Assembly: GCA_937899265.1 (NCBI GenBank)
Contig: CALBPV010000109.1
Span: 1-29,733 of the forward strand
Direction: 5' to 3'
DNA: 29,733 bases
DNA from: an uncultured Bacteroidales bacterium
GTDB lineage: Bacteria > Bacteroidota > Bacteroidia > Bacteroidales > UBA3663
Shown here: in pieces, positions 7,471 through 14,645 of the stretch
How positions within the stretch are numbered: position 1 is the first letter of the stretch
How the letters are laid out: every line of letters starts with the position of its first letter
Position numbers and translations under genes: made by a program
Notes under the pieces: generated by a model
What the model was told of the DNA's origin: nothing
Databases searched by the model: none
Seen by the model: the letters and a program-made list of their open reading frames with translations, nothing else

Positions 7471-8433
7471 ATGAGATATTACACATCTGTCGAAGATCTC
7501 GGCGACCTGCAGGCTGCCATCCGGGAGGCTTTGGAGGTCAAAGCCCACAGGTTCGACTATCAGCACCTGGGGAAGAACAAGACCTTGCTGATGATTTTCT
7601 TCAATTCCTCGCTCCGTACGCGTCTTTCCACCCAGAAAGCCGCCATGAACCTCGGCATGAACACCATTGTGCTCGATGTCAATCAGGGAGCCTGGAAGCT
7701 GGAGACCGAACGCGGGGTCATCATGGACGGCGACAAGCCCGAACATCTCCTTGAGGCCGTGCCCGTGATGGGTTGCTATTGCGACATCATCGGAGTGCGC
7801 AGTTTTGCCCGCTTTGAGAACAAGCGCGATGACTACGAGGAGAAGATTCTCCAGCAGTTCATCCAGCATTCGGGTCGTCCCGTCTTCTCGATGGAGGTGG
7901 CTACAGGCCATCCCCTACAGGCCTTTGCCGACATCATCACCATCGAGGAGCACAAGACGGTGGCTCGTCCCAAGGTCGTCATGACGTGGGCTCCCCATCC
8001 CCGTTGTCTCCCGCAGGCTGTGCCCAATTCGTTCGCCCAGTTTGCTGTGGCCGCCGGTTACGACGTTGTGATTACCCAGCCTCAGGGTTATGAGTTGGAC
8101 GAACGCTTCACGGCAGGTGCCACCATCGAGTACGACCAGATGAAAGCCTTCGAGGGTGCCGATTTCGTCTATGCCAAGAACTGGTCGGCCTATCGCGACC
8201 CCTACTACGGACAGAACATCTGCACCGACCGTTCGTGGACGGTGTCTGCCCGTCAGATGGCCGTTACCCACGATGCCCATTTCATGCACTGTCTTCCCGT
8301 GCGCCGCAACATGATTGTGACCGACGATGTGATAGAGGGACCCCGTTCGCTCGTCATACCCGAGGCCGCCAATCGCGAGATTTCGGCCCAGACCGTTATC
8401 AAGCGTATCCTGGAGACCGAATGCCAGTACTGA
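7471..8433 (+). CDS. argF': N-succinylornithine-type carbamoyltransferase (ArgF')
   Basis: This carbamoyltransferase of 320 residues belongs to the acylornithine branch and not to the ordinary ornithine type. The carbamoyl-phosphate motif is SSLRTR (46-51), with ATGHPLQA (144-151) and HCLPVRR (273-279). Residue 90 is Pro in MDGDKPEHL. In the characterised pair, Pro90 in the Bacteroides fragilis enzyme gives N-succinylornithine specificity, while Glu92 in the Xanthomonas enzyme gives N-acetylornithine specificity. The product would therefore be N-succinyl-citrulline. The ATG immediately follows the fabF stop, so it is likely translated from the acpP-fabF message. A strong terminator follows 28 bp after the stop. 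Confidence 0.93.
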   Translation: MRYYTSVEDLGDLQAAIREALEVKAHRFDYQHLGKNKTLLMIFFNSSLRTRLSTQKAAMNLGMNTIVLDVNQGAWKLETERGVIMDGDKPEHLLEAVPVMGCYCDIIGVRSFARFENKRDDYEEKILQQFIQHSGRPVFSMEVATGHPLQAFADIITIEEHKTVARPKVVMTWAPHPRCLPQAVPNSFAQFAVAAGYDVVITQPQGYELDERFTAGATIEYDQMKAFEGADFVYAKNWSAYRDPYYGQNICTDRSWTVSARQMAVTHDAHFMHCLPVRRNMIVTDDVIEGPRSLVIPEAANREISAQTVIKRILETECQY

Positions 8434-8460
8434 TGACTGAGATTCACAGACAATAAACCG

Positions 8461-8495
8461 ACAGCCCGGGACAACATGCTCCGGGCTGTTTCTCT
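8461..8495 (+). terminator. Intrinsic terminator after argF'
   Basis: A perfect 9-bp stem, ACAGCCCGG (8461-8469) with CCGGGCTGT (8481-8489), encloses an 11-nt loop and is followed by a T/C-rich run. It closes the acpP-fabF-argF' transcript. An in-frame ATG at 8476 lies in the loop, which argues that the next gene does not start there. Confidence 0.75.
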
Positions 8496-8520
8496 CTCCC
8501 TCCATAGCCCGCTGAAGATA

Positions 8521-9984
8521 ATGACCAACACCCGTTTACCCCATCCCCTTGTCGCTGCTGTTCCCCTCGTGACCCTGATAGCGTTGCTCGCTGTCGTCAT
8601 CACCCTGTTTGGCAGCGATTCGCTCTCAGGCGGCAGCCAGTTGGCTCTGCTGCTCGGCATGGCCGTGTGTGTCTGTGTGTCGATGACCGTCTATCGCGTT
8701 CCGTGGAGAGCCTTCGAGAGCCAGATACGACAGACCTTGGGCGATGTCTCCATCACGTTGCTCATCCTGCTGGCCGTGGGTATGATAGCCGGCTCGTGGA
8801 TGGTGAGCGGTGTGGTGCCTACCATTATCTATTACGGCGTTCAAATCATGTCGCCCCGCTTCTTCCTGGTGTCCACCTGCATCATCTGTGCCCTTGTGTC
8901 CCTGCTCTCGGGCAGTTCATGGACCACCATTGCGACCATCGGAGTCGCACTGATAGGCATCGGACGTGCGCTGGGCATCGACGAGGCCTGGACAGCAGGA
9001 GCCATCATTTCGGGAGCCTATTTCGGGGATAAGATGTCGCCGCTCAGCGACACCACCATCCTGGCGTCGTCGGCTACGGGCACCGACCTTTTCACCCACA
9101 TCCGTTATATGATGTTCACCACCGCCCCCACGTTTCTCGTTACGCTCATCATTTTCTTTGTGGCCGGACTTGCGGGCGAACAGGCGGCTGTGGTCCAAGT
9201 GAGCGAATACACAGCGGGATTGGAACGCACCTTCCACATTTCCCTTTGGACACTCCTCGTCCCCCTGCTCACGGGGATTCTCATTGCCCGTCGTGTGCCG
9301 TCGCTCATCGTGCTTTTCCTGTCGTCCGTGCTGGCCGGCATCACCGCCCTTGTGCTGCAACCCCACATCCTGTGCGCCATCGCCTCCGACACGGCACCCT
9401 TGCCCGGCACAGAGGCCACCCTCCCGCTGTTGACGCGCGGTCTTGCCGTCACCTGGTTCGGTTCAACGGCTGTTCCCACGGGCAGTGCTGCCCTCGACGC
9501 CCTTGTTTCCACACGCGGTATGGCGGGCATGCTCCCCACCGTCTGGCTCATCATCTGTTCGATGTGTTTCGGAGCCGCGATGGTGGCCAGCCGTATGATA
9601 GAGAGCATCACACTGGTCATTCTCCGGGTGGCACGGGGTGTCTTCTCTCTCGTGGCCTCCACCGTGGGTTCCTGTCTCTTCCTGAATGTGACCACGGGCG
9701 ACCAGTTCATATCCATTGTCCTTGCCGCAGACATGTACAAGGATGCCTATCGGCGCAAGGGTCTGGAGTCGCGTCTCCTGAGCCGCACCACCGAAGATGC
9801 GGCCACCGTCACCTCCGTCCTGATTCCCTGGAATACCTGCGGCATGACCCAAAGCACCGTACTCGGAGTGGCGACGCTCAGTTACCTGCCCTATTGTTTC
9901 TTCAATTGGCTCAGCCCCGTCACCACCCTCGCTGTCGCCGCCCTCGGCTGGAAAATCAAAAAACTCCAACCGCAGAGCCGTTGA
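8521..9984 (+). CDS. nhaC: Na+/H+ antiporter, NhaC family
   Basis: This multi-pass inner-membrane protein of 487 residues, with about 11-12 hydrophobic segments, exchanges Na+ for H+. Family landmarks include SGSSWTTIATIGVALIGIG, GAYFGDKMSPLSDTTILAS and, near the C terminus, LIPWNTCGM. These correspond to the conserved NhaC core. I chose the ATG at 8521, because the earlier in-frame ATG (8476) lies within the terminator hairpin of argF'. The gene stands alone between that terminator and the fimbrial lipoprotein promoter. NhaC-family members differ in cation and organic substrate, so the exact substrate is not fixed here. Confidence 0.9.
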   Translation: MTNTRLPHPLVAAVPLVTLIALLAVVITLFGSDSLSGGSQLALLLGMAVCVCVSMTVYRVPWRAFESQIRQTLGDVSITLLILLAVGMIAGSWMVSGVVPTIIYYGVQIMSPRFFLVSTCIICALVSLLSGSSWTTIATIGVALIGIGRALGIDEAWTAGAIISGAYFGDKMSPLSDTTILASSATGTDLFTHIRYMMFTTAPTFLVTLIIFFVAGLAGEQAAVVQVSEYTAGLERTFHISLWTLLVPLLTGILIARRVPSLIVLFLSSVLAGITALVLQPHILCAIASDTAPLPGTEATLPLLTRGLAVTWFGSTAVPTGSAALDALVSTRGMAGMLPTVWLIICSMCFGAAMVASRMIESITLVILRVARGVFSLVASTVGSCLFLNVTTGDQFISIVLAADMYKDAYRRKGLESRLLSRTTEDAATVTSVLIPWNTCGMTQSTVLGVATLSYLPYCFFNWLSPVTTLAVAALGWKIKKLQPQSR

Positions 9985-10141
9985 AAGCGGGACAGACGCT
10001 GAAAACGGAAAAGCCATTGAAAAACGGAAGAAAAGTGACGCAAAAGTGACGCAAAAAGGTGAAAAAACGCGCGTAAAATGAGTGAAAAAGAACCTTCAAA
10101 CGGAAAATGAGGGAAATTTTGTGAATTTTTGAGCCATTTTG
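9985..10141. other. Intergenic, A-rich, 11-bp direct repeat
   Basis: This is the upstream half of the 305-bp gap between nhaC and the first fimbrial lipoprotein. The only pattern is AAAAGTGACGC repeated twice in tandem (10031-10052). No terminator hairpin for nhaC is obvious and no coding frame is supported. The promoter for the downstream gene begins at 10142. Confidence 0.6.
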
Positions 10142-10172
10142 TTTGTTTATTCCGAAATAACCTTTATATTTG
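10142..10172 (+). promoter_or_regulatory. Canonical Bacteroidetes promoter for the fimbrial lipoproteins
   Basis: TTTG (10142-10145) and TATATTTG (10165-10172) are separated by exactly 19 bp, matching the primary-sigma consensus TTTG-N19-TAnnTTTG of Bacteroidetes. Transcription should start near 10178, giving an untranslated leader of about 110 nt before the ATG at 10290. Confidence 0.75.
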
Positions 10173-10289
10173 CGATGCCTTGACAGATACCCTAAAACCG
10201 ACCAGAACCTTACAGCAACACGCAAGGACCGCCCAGCCAGTTTTAATGTTCTGTATGGATAGGCTTGATTTTTTGTGTTTAAATTCATT

Positions 10290-11144
10290 ATGAAACGTTT
10301 TTTTATTCCAAGCCTCTGCTTGTTGGCAGGTCCGCTATGTGTGGCCTGTTTTTCGTCAACCCTCAAAGACGGGGAGACAGAAGAGGAAGGCTTTCGAGTG
10401 ACCTTCCGATGTGCTGAGTATGAACAAGTTCCCTTCGAAACCCGTGCGATTGTTATCGGGCAATATGCCTCCCGATTGGATTTCGCGGTGTTCGATGCCG
10501 ACGGAACGCGCGTCAAAAACATCACGCAGGTGGCCCCCTCCACGGATTTCGGAACCGTCTCTGTCCGGTTGTCCGAGGGTGACTATACCGTCGTTGCGGT
10601 GGCCCACAACGGAGAGAAGAAAGCGACCCTCACATCACCCTCCAAAATCACCTTTGACAGCAACAAGGTGACCGACACTTTTGTGTATCACAAGGAAATC
10701 TCGGTAGAGAGTGCGGAAGCCTACAACATGGAGATGAAGCGCTGTGTCGCGATGGTTCGTCTGCAGATGACCGACGACTCGTTTCCCGATACGGAACAAT
10801 TCCAATTTTACTACACGGGAGGTTCCTCGACGCTGGATGCCACTACGGGTCTGGGATGTGTGGCTTCGCGCCAGACGGAAAAACGCCCCCTGAACAGTGA
10901 CGGCATCTACGAGATATATACCTTCCCGCGCAGTGACAGCTCCGGACTGAAACTCACCATCTCGGCTCTCAATGCCGCAGGAGAGACGGTCGGCGAAAAG
11001 GTGCTCGAAAGTGTTCCGGTGGCTCAGAACAAAATCACCGTCTATGAGGGAACGTTCTTCACAGGGGCAGCCTCCCAGCATGAGACAAACGGCACCTTTT
11101 ACACCGACGATACCTGGACCTTCAACGGATATTATGACTTGTGA
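10290..11144 (+). CDS. FimB/Mfa2-like fimbrial lipoprotein 1
   Basis: This protein of 284 residues has a lipoprotein signal peptide ending in LCVAC (lipid-attached Cys at about 20), so it is exported and anchored in the outer membrane. The rest is beta-rich with no enzyme motif. The pattern of a strand ending in SEGDYTVVAVAHNGE (about 95-110) followed by later strands resembles the FimB/Mfa2 family, which anchors or caps fimbriae in Porphyromonas and relatives. The ATG at 10290 is preferred to an upstream GTG at 10275, which would add five residues in front of the signal peptide. It lies behind a strong promoter and 39 bp before a second lipoprotein of the same type. No major fimbrillin gene is next to it. 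Family assignment is by overall pattern. Confidence 0.75.
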   Translation: MKRFFIPSLCLLAGPLCVACFSSTLKDGETEEEGFRVTFRCAEYEQVPFETRAIVIGQYASRLDFAVFDADGTRVKNITQVAPSTDFGTVSVRLSEGDYTVVAVAHNGEKKATLTSPSKITFDSNKVTDTFVYHKEISVESAEAYNMEMKRCVAMVRLQMTDDSFPDTEQFQFYYTGGSSTLDATTGLGCVASRQTEKRPLNSDGIYEIYTFPRSDSSGLKLTISALNAAGETVGEKVLESVPVAQNKITVYEGTFFTGAASQHETNGTFYTDDTWTFNGYYDL

Positions 11145-11183
11145 ATCTCAGGAATCTTTTTTACACCTATAAAAATAATCCCA

Positions 11184-12104
11184 ATGAAACCCGAAAAAGC
11201 TCTGCTCGCTGTGCTCGCCATTGCCGTAGCCTCCACACTTACCTCATGTTACAGCGCTGAAGAGGATGTGCCCGAAGAACCCTCCCCGACCCTCTGTGAA
11301 GTCACCCTCCGCCACAACGCCTTCAATTTCTATCAGGAAGACTACGGCGGCGAGACCCGTGCAGCCCTCACCGACGAATCGGCGGCCAAACTGAAAGCCC
11401 TCACGGTATGCATCTACGAAAATGAAAACACGCTGGTTTTCAACGAGACGCAATACCGCAAGGATTTCACGTCCAACCCCGGAGCCTTCGGCATCTTTAC
11501 GACCGATTTGCCCGAAGGCAACTATACACTGGTATCGGTGGGCTATGAGTCGGAGGATACCCCAATCACGCTGAACAGCCCCAGTCATGTGATCCTCCCC
11601 AAGCCTTTCATTGATGCGTGGTCGGCAACGGAAGCCATCACAGCTTCAACTGCAGGCAGCGTTAACAAGAATTTGGATCTTGTATTGGCCGTTACGCACA
11701 TCGTGCTCACCTCGACCGATTTGCCGACAGAAGATGCAGCATACGTCAGGATACATCTCTCCGCAGGAAGTGGGAAAGAGTTCGACCCTTACACAAGGAA
11801 TTCCATCAACACTACAACAAACGGAGATATCAAGATTGATTGTCCCGTTTCCATTTTAACGAACGACGACGGTTATTTCGTCTTCGACAAGTCGTTCCTG
11901 ATTCCCACTACGCCCACGGACATTAATGTGTCGTTTGATATTCTTGATTCCAATAGCACGGTTCTGCGGAGCTATGACCTCGGGTCATTTTCCTTCAAAC
12001 GCGGAGGCATCAACCGTTTCACCGGGCCGATATTCTCAGCTGTGGGAAATTTCTCGTTCACGGCTACCACCAACTGGGTAGAAAATGAGTCCAAAGAGTT
12101 TTGA
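11184..12104 (+). CDS. FimB/Mfa2-like fimbrial lipoprotein 2
   Basis: This lipoprotein of 306 residues has a signal peptide ending in TLTSC (Cys at 22). The residues after it (YSAEEDVPEE) are strongly acidic, resembling the Bacteroidetes lipoprotein export signal that sends lipoproteins to the cell surface. The body is beta-rich and shares the motif PEGNYTLVSVGYE with SEGDYTVVAVAHN of the preceding gene, so the two are probably paralogues. It follows that gene by 39 bp and shares its promoter. It probably forms part of a surface appendage or its anchor; partners are not visible in the window. Confidence 0.75.
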   Translation: MKPEKALLAVLAIAVASTLTSCYSAEEDVPEEPSPTLCEVTLRHNAFNFYQEDYGGETRAALTDESAAKLKALTVCIYENENTLVFNETQYRKDFTSNPGAFGIFTTDLPEGNYTLVSVGYESEDTPITLNSPSHVILPKPFIDAWSATEAITASTAGSVNKNLDLVLAVTHIVLTSTDLPTEDAAYVRIHLSAGSGKEFDPYTRNSINTTTNGDIKIDCPVSILTNDDGYFVFDKSFLIPTTPTDINVSFDILDSNSTVLRSYDLGSFSFKRGGINRFTGPIFSAVGNFSFTATTNWVENESKEF

Positions 12105-12153
12105 ATACCTGTTTTACTCAACTTTCGCCGGGTAATGAACATGCTGACAACAA

Positions 12154-12263
12154 GCCCCGTAGGGGCGAAAGAACCCAGCACAGGGGCTTGCCCTGTGTTA
12201 ACGGGATGTACCCGCCGTCGCCCTGTAAAGGCGGCATAAAAAGTTCTTTCGCCCTTACAGGGC
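12154..12263. repeat. REPIN-like element: two inverted REP palindromes
   Basis: The left end is a GCCCC-GTA-GGGGC hairpin (12154-12166) followed by GAAAGAAC. The right end, read on the minus strand, is GCCCT-GTA-AGGGC followed by GAAAGAAC (12263-12243). The two 21-bp ends are inverted copies with 19 of 21 identities; the two differences pair with each other in the stem, so base pairing is kept. Between them lie CACAGGG/CCCTGTG (12179-12185 and 12191-12197) and CGGG/CCCG (12202-12205 and 12211-12214). Two inverted REPs around a short middle is the definition of a REPIN. No gene is supported here. Confidence 0.8.
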
Positions 12264-12285
12264 TGTTTCTTGGGGAAACATCTAT

Positions 12286-12383
12286 ACCCAGGGCGTTGCC
12301 CCGGGCTGGGTTATCATCGGCCTTACAGGCCGCTTGGTTTCAAGGTTCAAGATTCAGGTTTCAAGTCGGATTGCAAATCCGAC
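12286..12383. repeat. Further palindromes of the same intergenic repeat block
   Basis: Three more hairpins follow the REPIN: ACCCAG/CTGGGT (12286-12291 and 12306-12311) with an inner GGGC/GCCC; GGCCT-TAC-AGGCC (12319-12331); and GTCGGATT-GCA-AATCCGAC (12365-12383), a perfect 8-bp stem with a 3-nt loop. The TAC (minus strand GTA) loop is shared with the REPIN ends. None has a T-run, so they are not simple terminators. The rest of 12105-12464 holds no supported gene. Confidence 0.75.
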
Positions 12384-12464
12384 CGAGCGGAAAGAGAAAA
12401 TTCTCCAATTCTCAAATTCTTGATAAAAATTGGAATTAACAGGTCTTCCCTTTATTTGTCCGGG

Positions 12465-12501
12465 AAAAAACACCCCGCAGGTCATAGGACTTGCGGGGTG
12501 T
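12465..12501 (-). terminator. Intrinsic terminator after nadC
   Basis: On the minus strand a 10-bp perfect stem (ACACCCCGCA with TGCGGGGTGT; 12501-12492 and 12479-12470) is followed by TTTTTT (12470-12465). It is 23 bp beyond the nadC stop and ends the five-gene minus-strand operon. Confidence 0.85.
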
Positions 12502-12523
12502 GTGTTTAGAAAGTGGGAGCCGA

Positions 12524-13384
12524 TTATTTGACGGCCTTGAAGCTGAGGTCGAGTCCCTTGACGCTGTGGGTAAGTGCGCCGAAGGAGATGAAATCGACGC
12601 CGGCACGGGCATAGGGCAACATGGTGTCGAAGGTGATGCCGCCGGACGATTCGGTCTCGCAGCGGTGGTTGACAATCTTCACGGCTCGCTCGGTGTCGGC
12701 GGGGGAGAAGTTGTCGAACATGATGCGGTCGGGATTCTCGGCGAGGGCTTCTTCGAGTTCTTTGAAGTTGCGTACTTCGACTTCGATGCGGAGGTCTTTG
12801 CCTTTCTCCTTGCAGTAGGCTTTGGCACGGGAAACGGCGTTGTGGATGCCTCCGGCGAAATCGACGTGATTGTCCTTGAGGAGTATCATGTCGAAGAGAC
12901 CGATGCGGTGGTTTTCACCTCCGCCTATTTTGACAGCCATCTTTTCGAGAATGCGCATGCCGGGTGTGGTCTTGCGGGTGTCGAGCACCTTGGTGCCGGT
13001 TCCCTCAAGGGCATCGACATATCGGCGTGTCATCGTGGCTATACCGCTCATTCGCTGCATGATGTTGAGCATGAGACGTTCGGTCTGGAGCAGGCTCTGT
13101 TCTTTGCCGGTGACGACAAAAGCCACATCGCCGGGCTTGACACGGGTGCCGTCTTCGATAAACACTTCCATCCGGAGTTCGGGGTCGAATTTGCGGAACA
13201 CCATGCGGGCAATTTCCACACCGGCGAGAATGCCTTCCTCCTTGACGAGGAGCTGCTGGCGTCCAATGGCATCTGCGGGGATGCAACACAGGGTAGTGTG
13301 GTCGCCGTCGCCGATGTCTTCGGCAAAGGAGAGGGTGAGGAGGTCGTCGATGAGACGGTTCACGATGGTTTCATCCATTTTCAT
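12524..13384 (-). CDS. nadC: Nicotinate-nucleotide pyrophosphorylase (NadC)
   Basis: This quinolinate phosphoribosyltransferase of 286 residues makes nicotinate mononucleotide from quinolinate and PRPP in NAD synthesis. The active-site signatures are DTRKTTPGMR (135-144) and GGGENHR followed by LLKDNH (154-173). Length is normal. An in-frame ATG two codons inside (13378) is an equally good start. It is the last gene of the PASTA-rluD-ddl-acyltransferase-nadC operon, beginning 30 bp after the acyltransferase stop and followed by a strong terminator. nadA and nadB are not in this window. Confidence 0.95.
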   Translation of the reverse strand: MKMDETIVNRLIDDLLTLSFAEDIGDGDHTTLCCIPADAIGRQQLLVKEEGILAGVEIARMVFRKFDPELRMEVFIEDGTRVKPGDVAFVVTGKEQSLLQTERLMLNIMQRMSGIATMTRRYVDALEGTGTKVLDTRKTTPGMRILEKMAVKIGGGENHRIGLFDMILLKDNHVDFAGGIHNAVSRAKAYCKEKGKDLRIEVEVRNFKELEEALAENPDRIMFDNFSPADTERAVKIVNHRCETESSGGITFDTMLPYARAGVDFISFGALTHSVKGLDLSFKAVK

Positions 13385-13414
13385 AGGTCGGGAAGTTTAC
13401 GTTCGGATTTACAA

Positions 13415-14602
13415 TCAGGTGAGGGGAACAAAGTTCGTGACGGGACGTTCGGTGAGACGTTCTTTGTTGGCCACGGGGTTGGCATACTGGGTGAGGAGAC
13501 AGTGCCAGAGGTACTCTTCGTCCTTGTTGGGAATCTCTATTTTTTCGAGACGCGAGTTGAGATAGGCGATGGCTTTGTTCTTCTGCTCCAGCGTGTAGCG
13601 GTCGGCGTATTTGTCGGTCTCATTGAGGAGGTCGTATGCCACGTAGTTGATTTCGAAGAGATACATATTGTCGTGGAGCACCCTATCGACGGACTCGCAT
13701 ACGGCGGTTGCCTGCGCCCCCTTGTCGGTGAGTTCAGCGGGGAACTTGTCGAGTTCGGGATTGAGTTCGGGAGCGACGGTGAAAATCACGCGTCCCTTGT
13801 AGCCCAACATGCCGTTGGCCATCGAGAAGAGGTCGTCCTGTTTGGACTTGTGCCAGTTGGGGTCGTCGCGTTTGCACTGGAACTCCTGGGCCTTGAGATA
13901 GTCGCAGGGGTCGTACTCGTAGCTGAGGGAGCAGGGCTGGAGATGGAGTGCCTTGATGTTGGTGAGCAGGTCACGCGAAGGACCGCCCATCGCCAGCATC
14001 TTGATAACGGCGGGCTGGGTGATGTCGGAGCAGTCTTTGGAGCGTCCCTCGCGCTGGGCTATCCAGATGGAAGTCTTTTTCTCGTTCACTGTATAGTGGA
14101 TGTATTGCGACAGATGTTTGGAGGCAAGCAGCAGTTCCTTGCCCGGCAAATCGCGGCGCACGATGAAACTCTTGTTGGCGCGCACGAGGTCTTTGATCCA
14201 GGGATAGATGAGGAGGTTGTCGCCGATGGCTATCTCGAAGTCGGGATAGCCGGCATTGAGCATGAGGATGTCGAGATAGGCCGAGTCGAGCACGATGTCG
14301 CGGTGGTTGGTGATAAAGACGGAGGCATGGTCTCGGGGGATGCGTTCGGCACCGTCAAGACGGATAAACTCTGTGATTTTCTCGGACATCTTGAACAGCA
14401 GGACACCCACCATGTTGAGGTGGAAATCGCGGATGGTGTGGAAACTGCGCATCCGGCGTTTCACATCTTCCATGTCGATGTCGGGAAAGGCGCCGCGCAG
14501 GAATTTCTCGATGCCGGGTTCTTCGGCCAAGCGCGTGAGCACGGAGTTGACCTCTTCGTCGGTATAACAACGGATGTCATCAAAATCAGAAAGAGTAGCC
14601 AT
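13415..14602 (-). CDS. Glycerophospholipid acyltransferase-like protein
   Basis: This protein of 395 residues has a PlsB/PlsC-type acyltransferase domain. The block I histidine motif is NHRDIVLD (99-106), with five residues between His and Asp where the usual motif has four. A second conserved block, REGRSKD (184-190), matches the EGxRS-type motif. Annotated relatives in Bacteroidetes are called 1-acyl-glycerol-3-phosphate acyltransferase, but the substrate is unproven. There is no clear long transmembrane segment, so it is likely membrane-associated. I chose the ATG at 14602 (MATLSDFDDI); the upstream frame extension is hydrophobic but falls in the gap to ddl. It lies 43 bp after ddl and 30 bp before nadC. 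Confidence 0.82.
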   Translation of the reverse strand: MATLSDFDDIRCYTDEEVNSVLTRLAEEPGIEKFLRGAFPDIDMEDVKRRMRSFHTIRDFHLNMVGVLLFKMSEKITEFIRLDGAERIPRDHASVFITNHRDIVLDSAYLDILMLNAGYPDFEIAIGDNLLIYPWIKDLVRANKSFIVRRDLPGKELLLASKHLSQYIHYTVNEKKTSIWIAQREGRSKDCSDITQPAVIKMLAMGGPSRDLLTNIKALHLQPCSLSYEYDPCDYLKAQEFQCKRDDPNWHKSKQDDLFSMANGMLGYKGRVIFTVAPELNPELDKFPAELTDKGAQATAVCESVDRVLHDNMYLFEINYVAYDLLNETDKYADRYTLEQKNKAIAYLNSRLEKIEIPNKDEEYLWHCLLTQYANPVANKERLTERPVTNFVPLT

Positions 14603-14645
14603 AAGAAAAAATTTAATCGGTAATAAAAATTGTAAAAGAATAGCG

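Noticed and set aside
6199..7911. Long minus-strand open frame (570 codons) opposite fabF and argF'
   Set aside because: fabF and argF' carry all catalytic residues on the plus strand; the opposite frame has no recognisable domain.
8476..8520. Upstream start for the NhaC-type antiporter
   Set aside because: The earlier ATG lies in the loop of the perfect terminator hairpin of argF'. The ATG at 8521 begins directly with the expected N-terminal sequence.
12101..12439. Plus-strand open frame of 112 codons across the palindromic block
   Set aside because: It runs through hairpin repeats that form the REPIN and has no start context or homology pattern. Such frames over Bacteroidetes intergenic repeats are spurious.
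12491..14623. Long plus-strand open frame (710 codons) opposite nadC and the acyltransferase
   Set aside because: It is a mirror of GC-rich codon usage on the minus strand. nadC and the acyltransferase have complete catalytic motifs on that strand, and the antisense protein shows no known motif.
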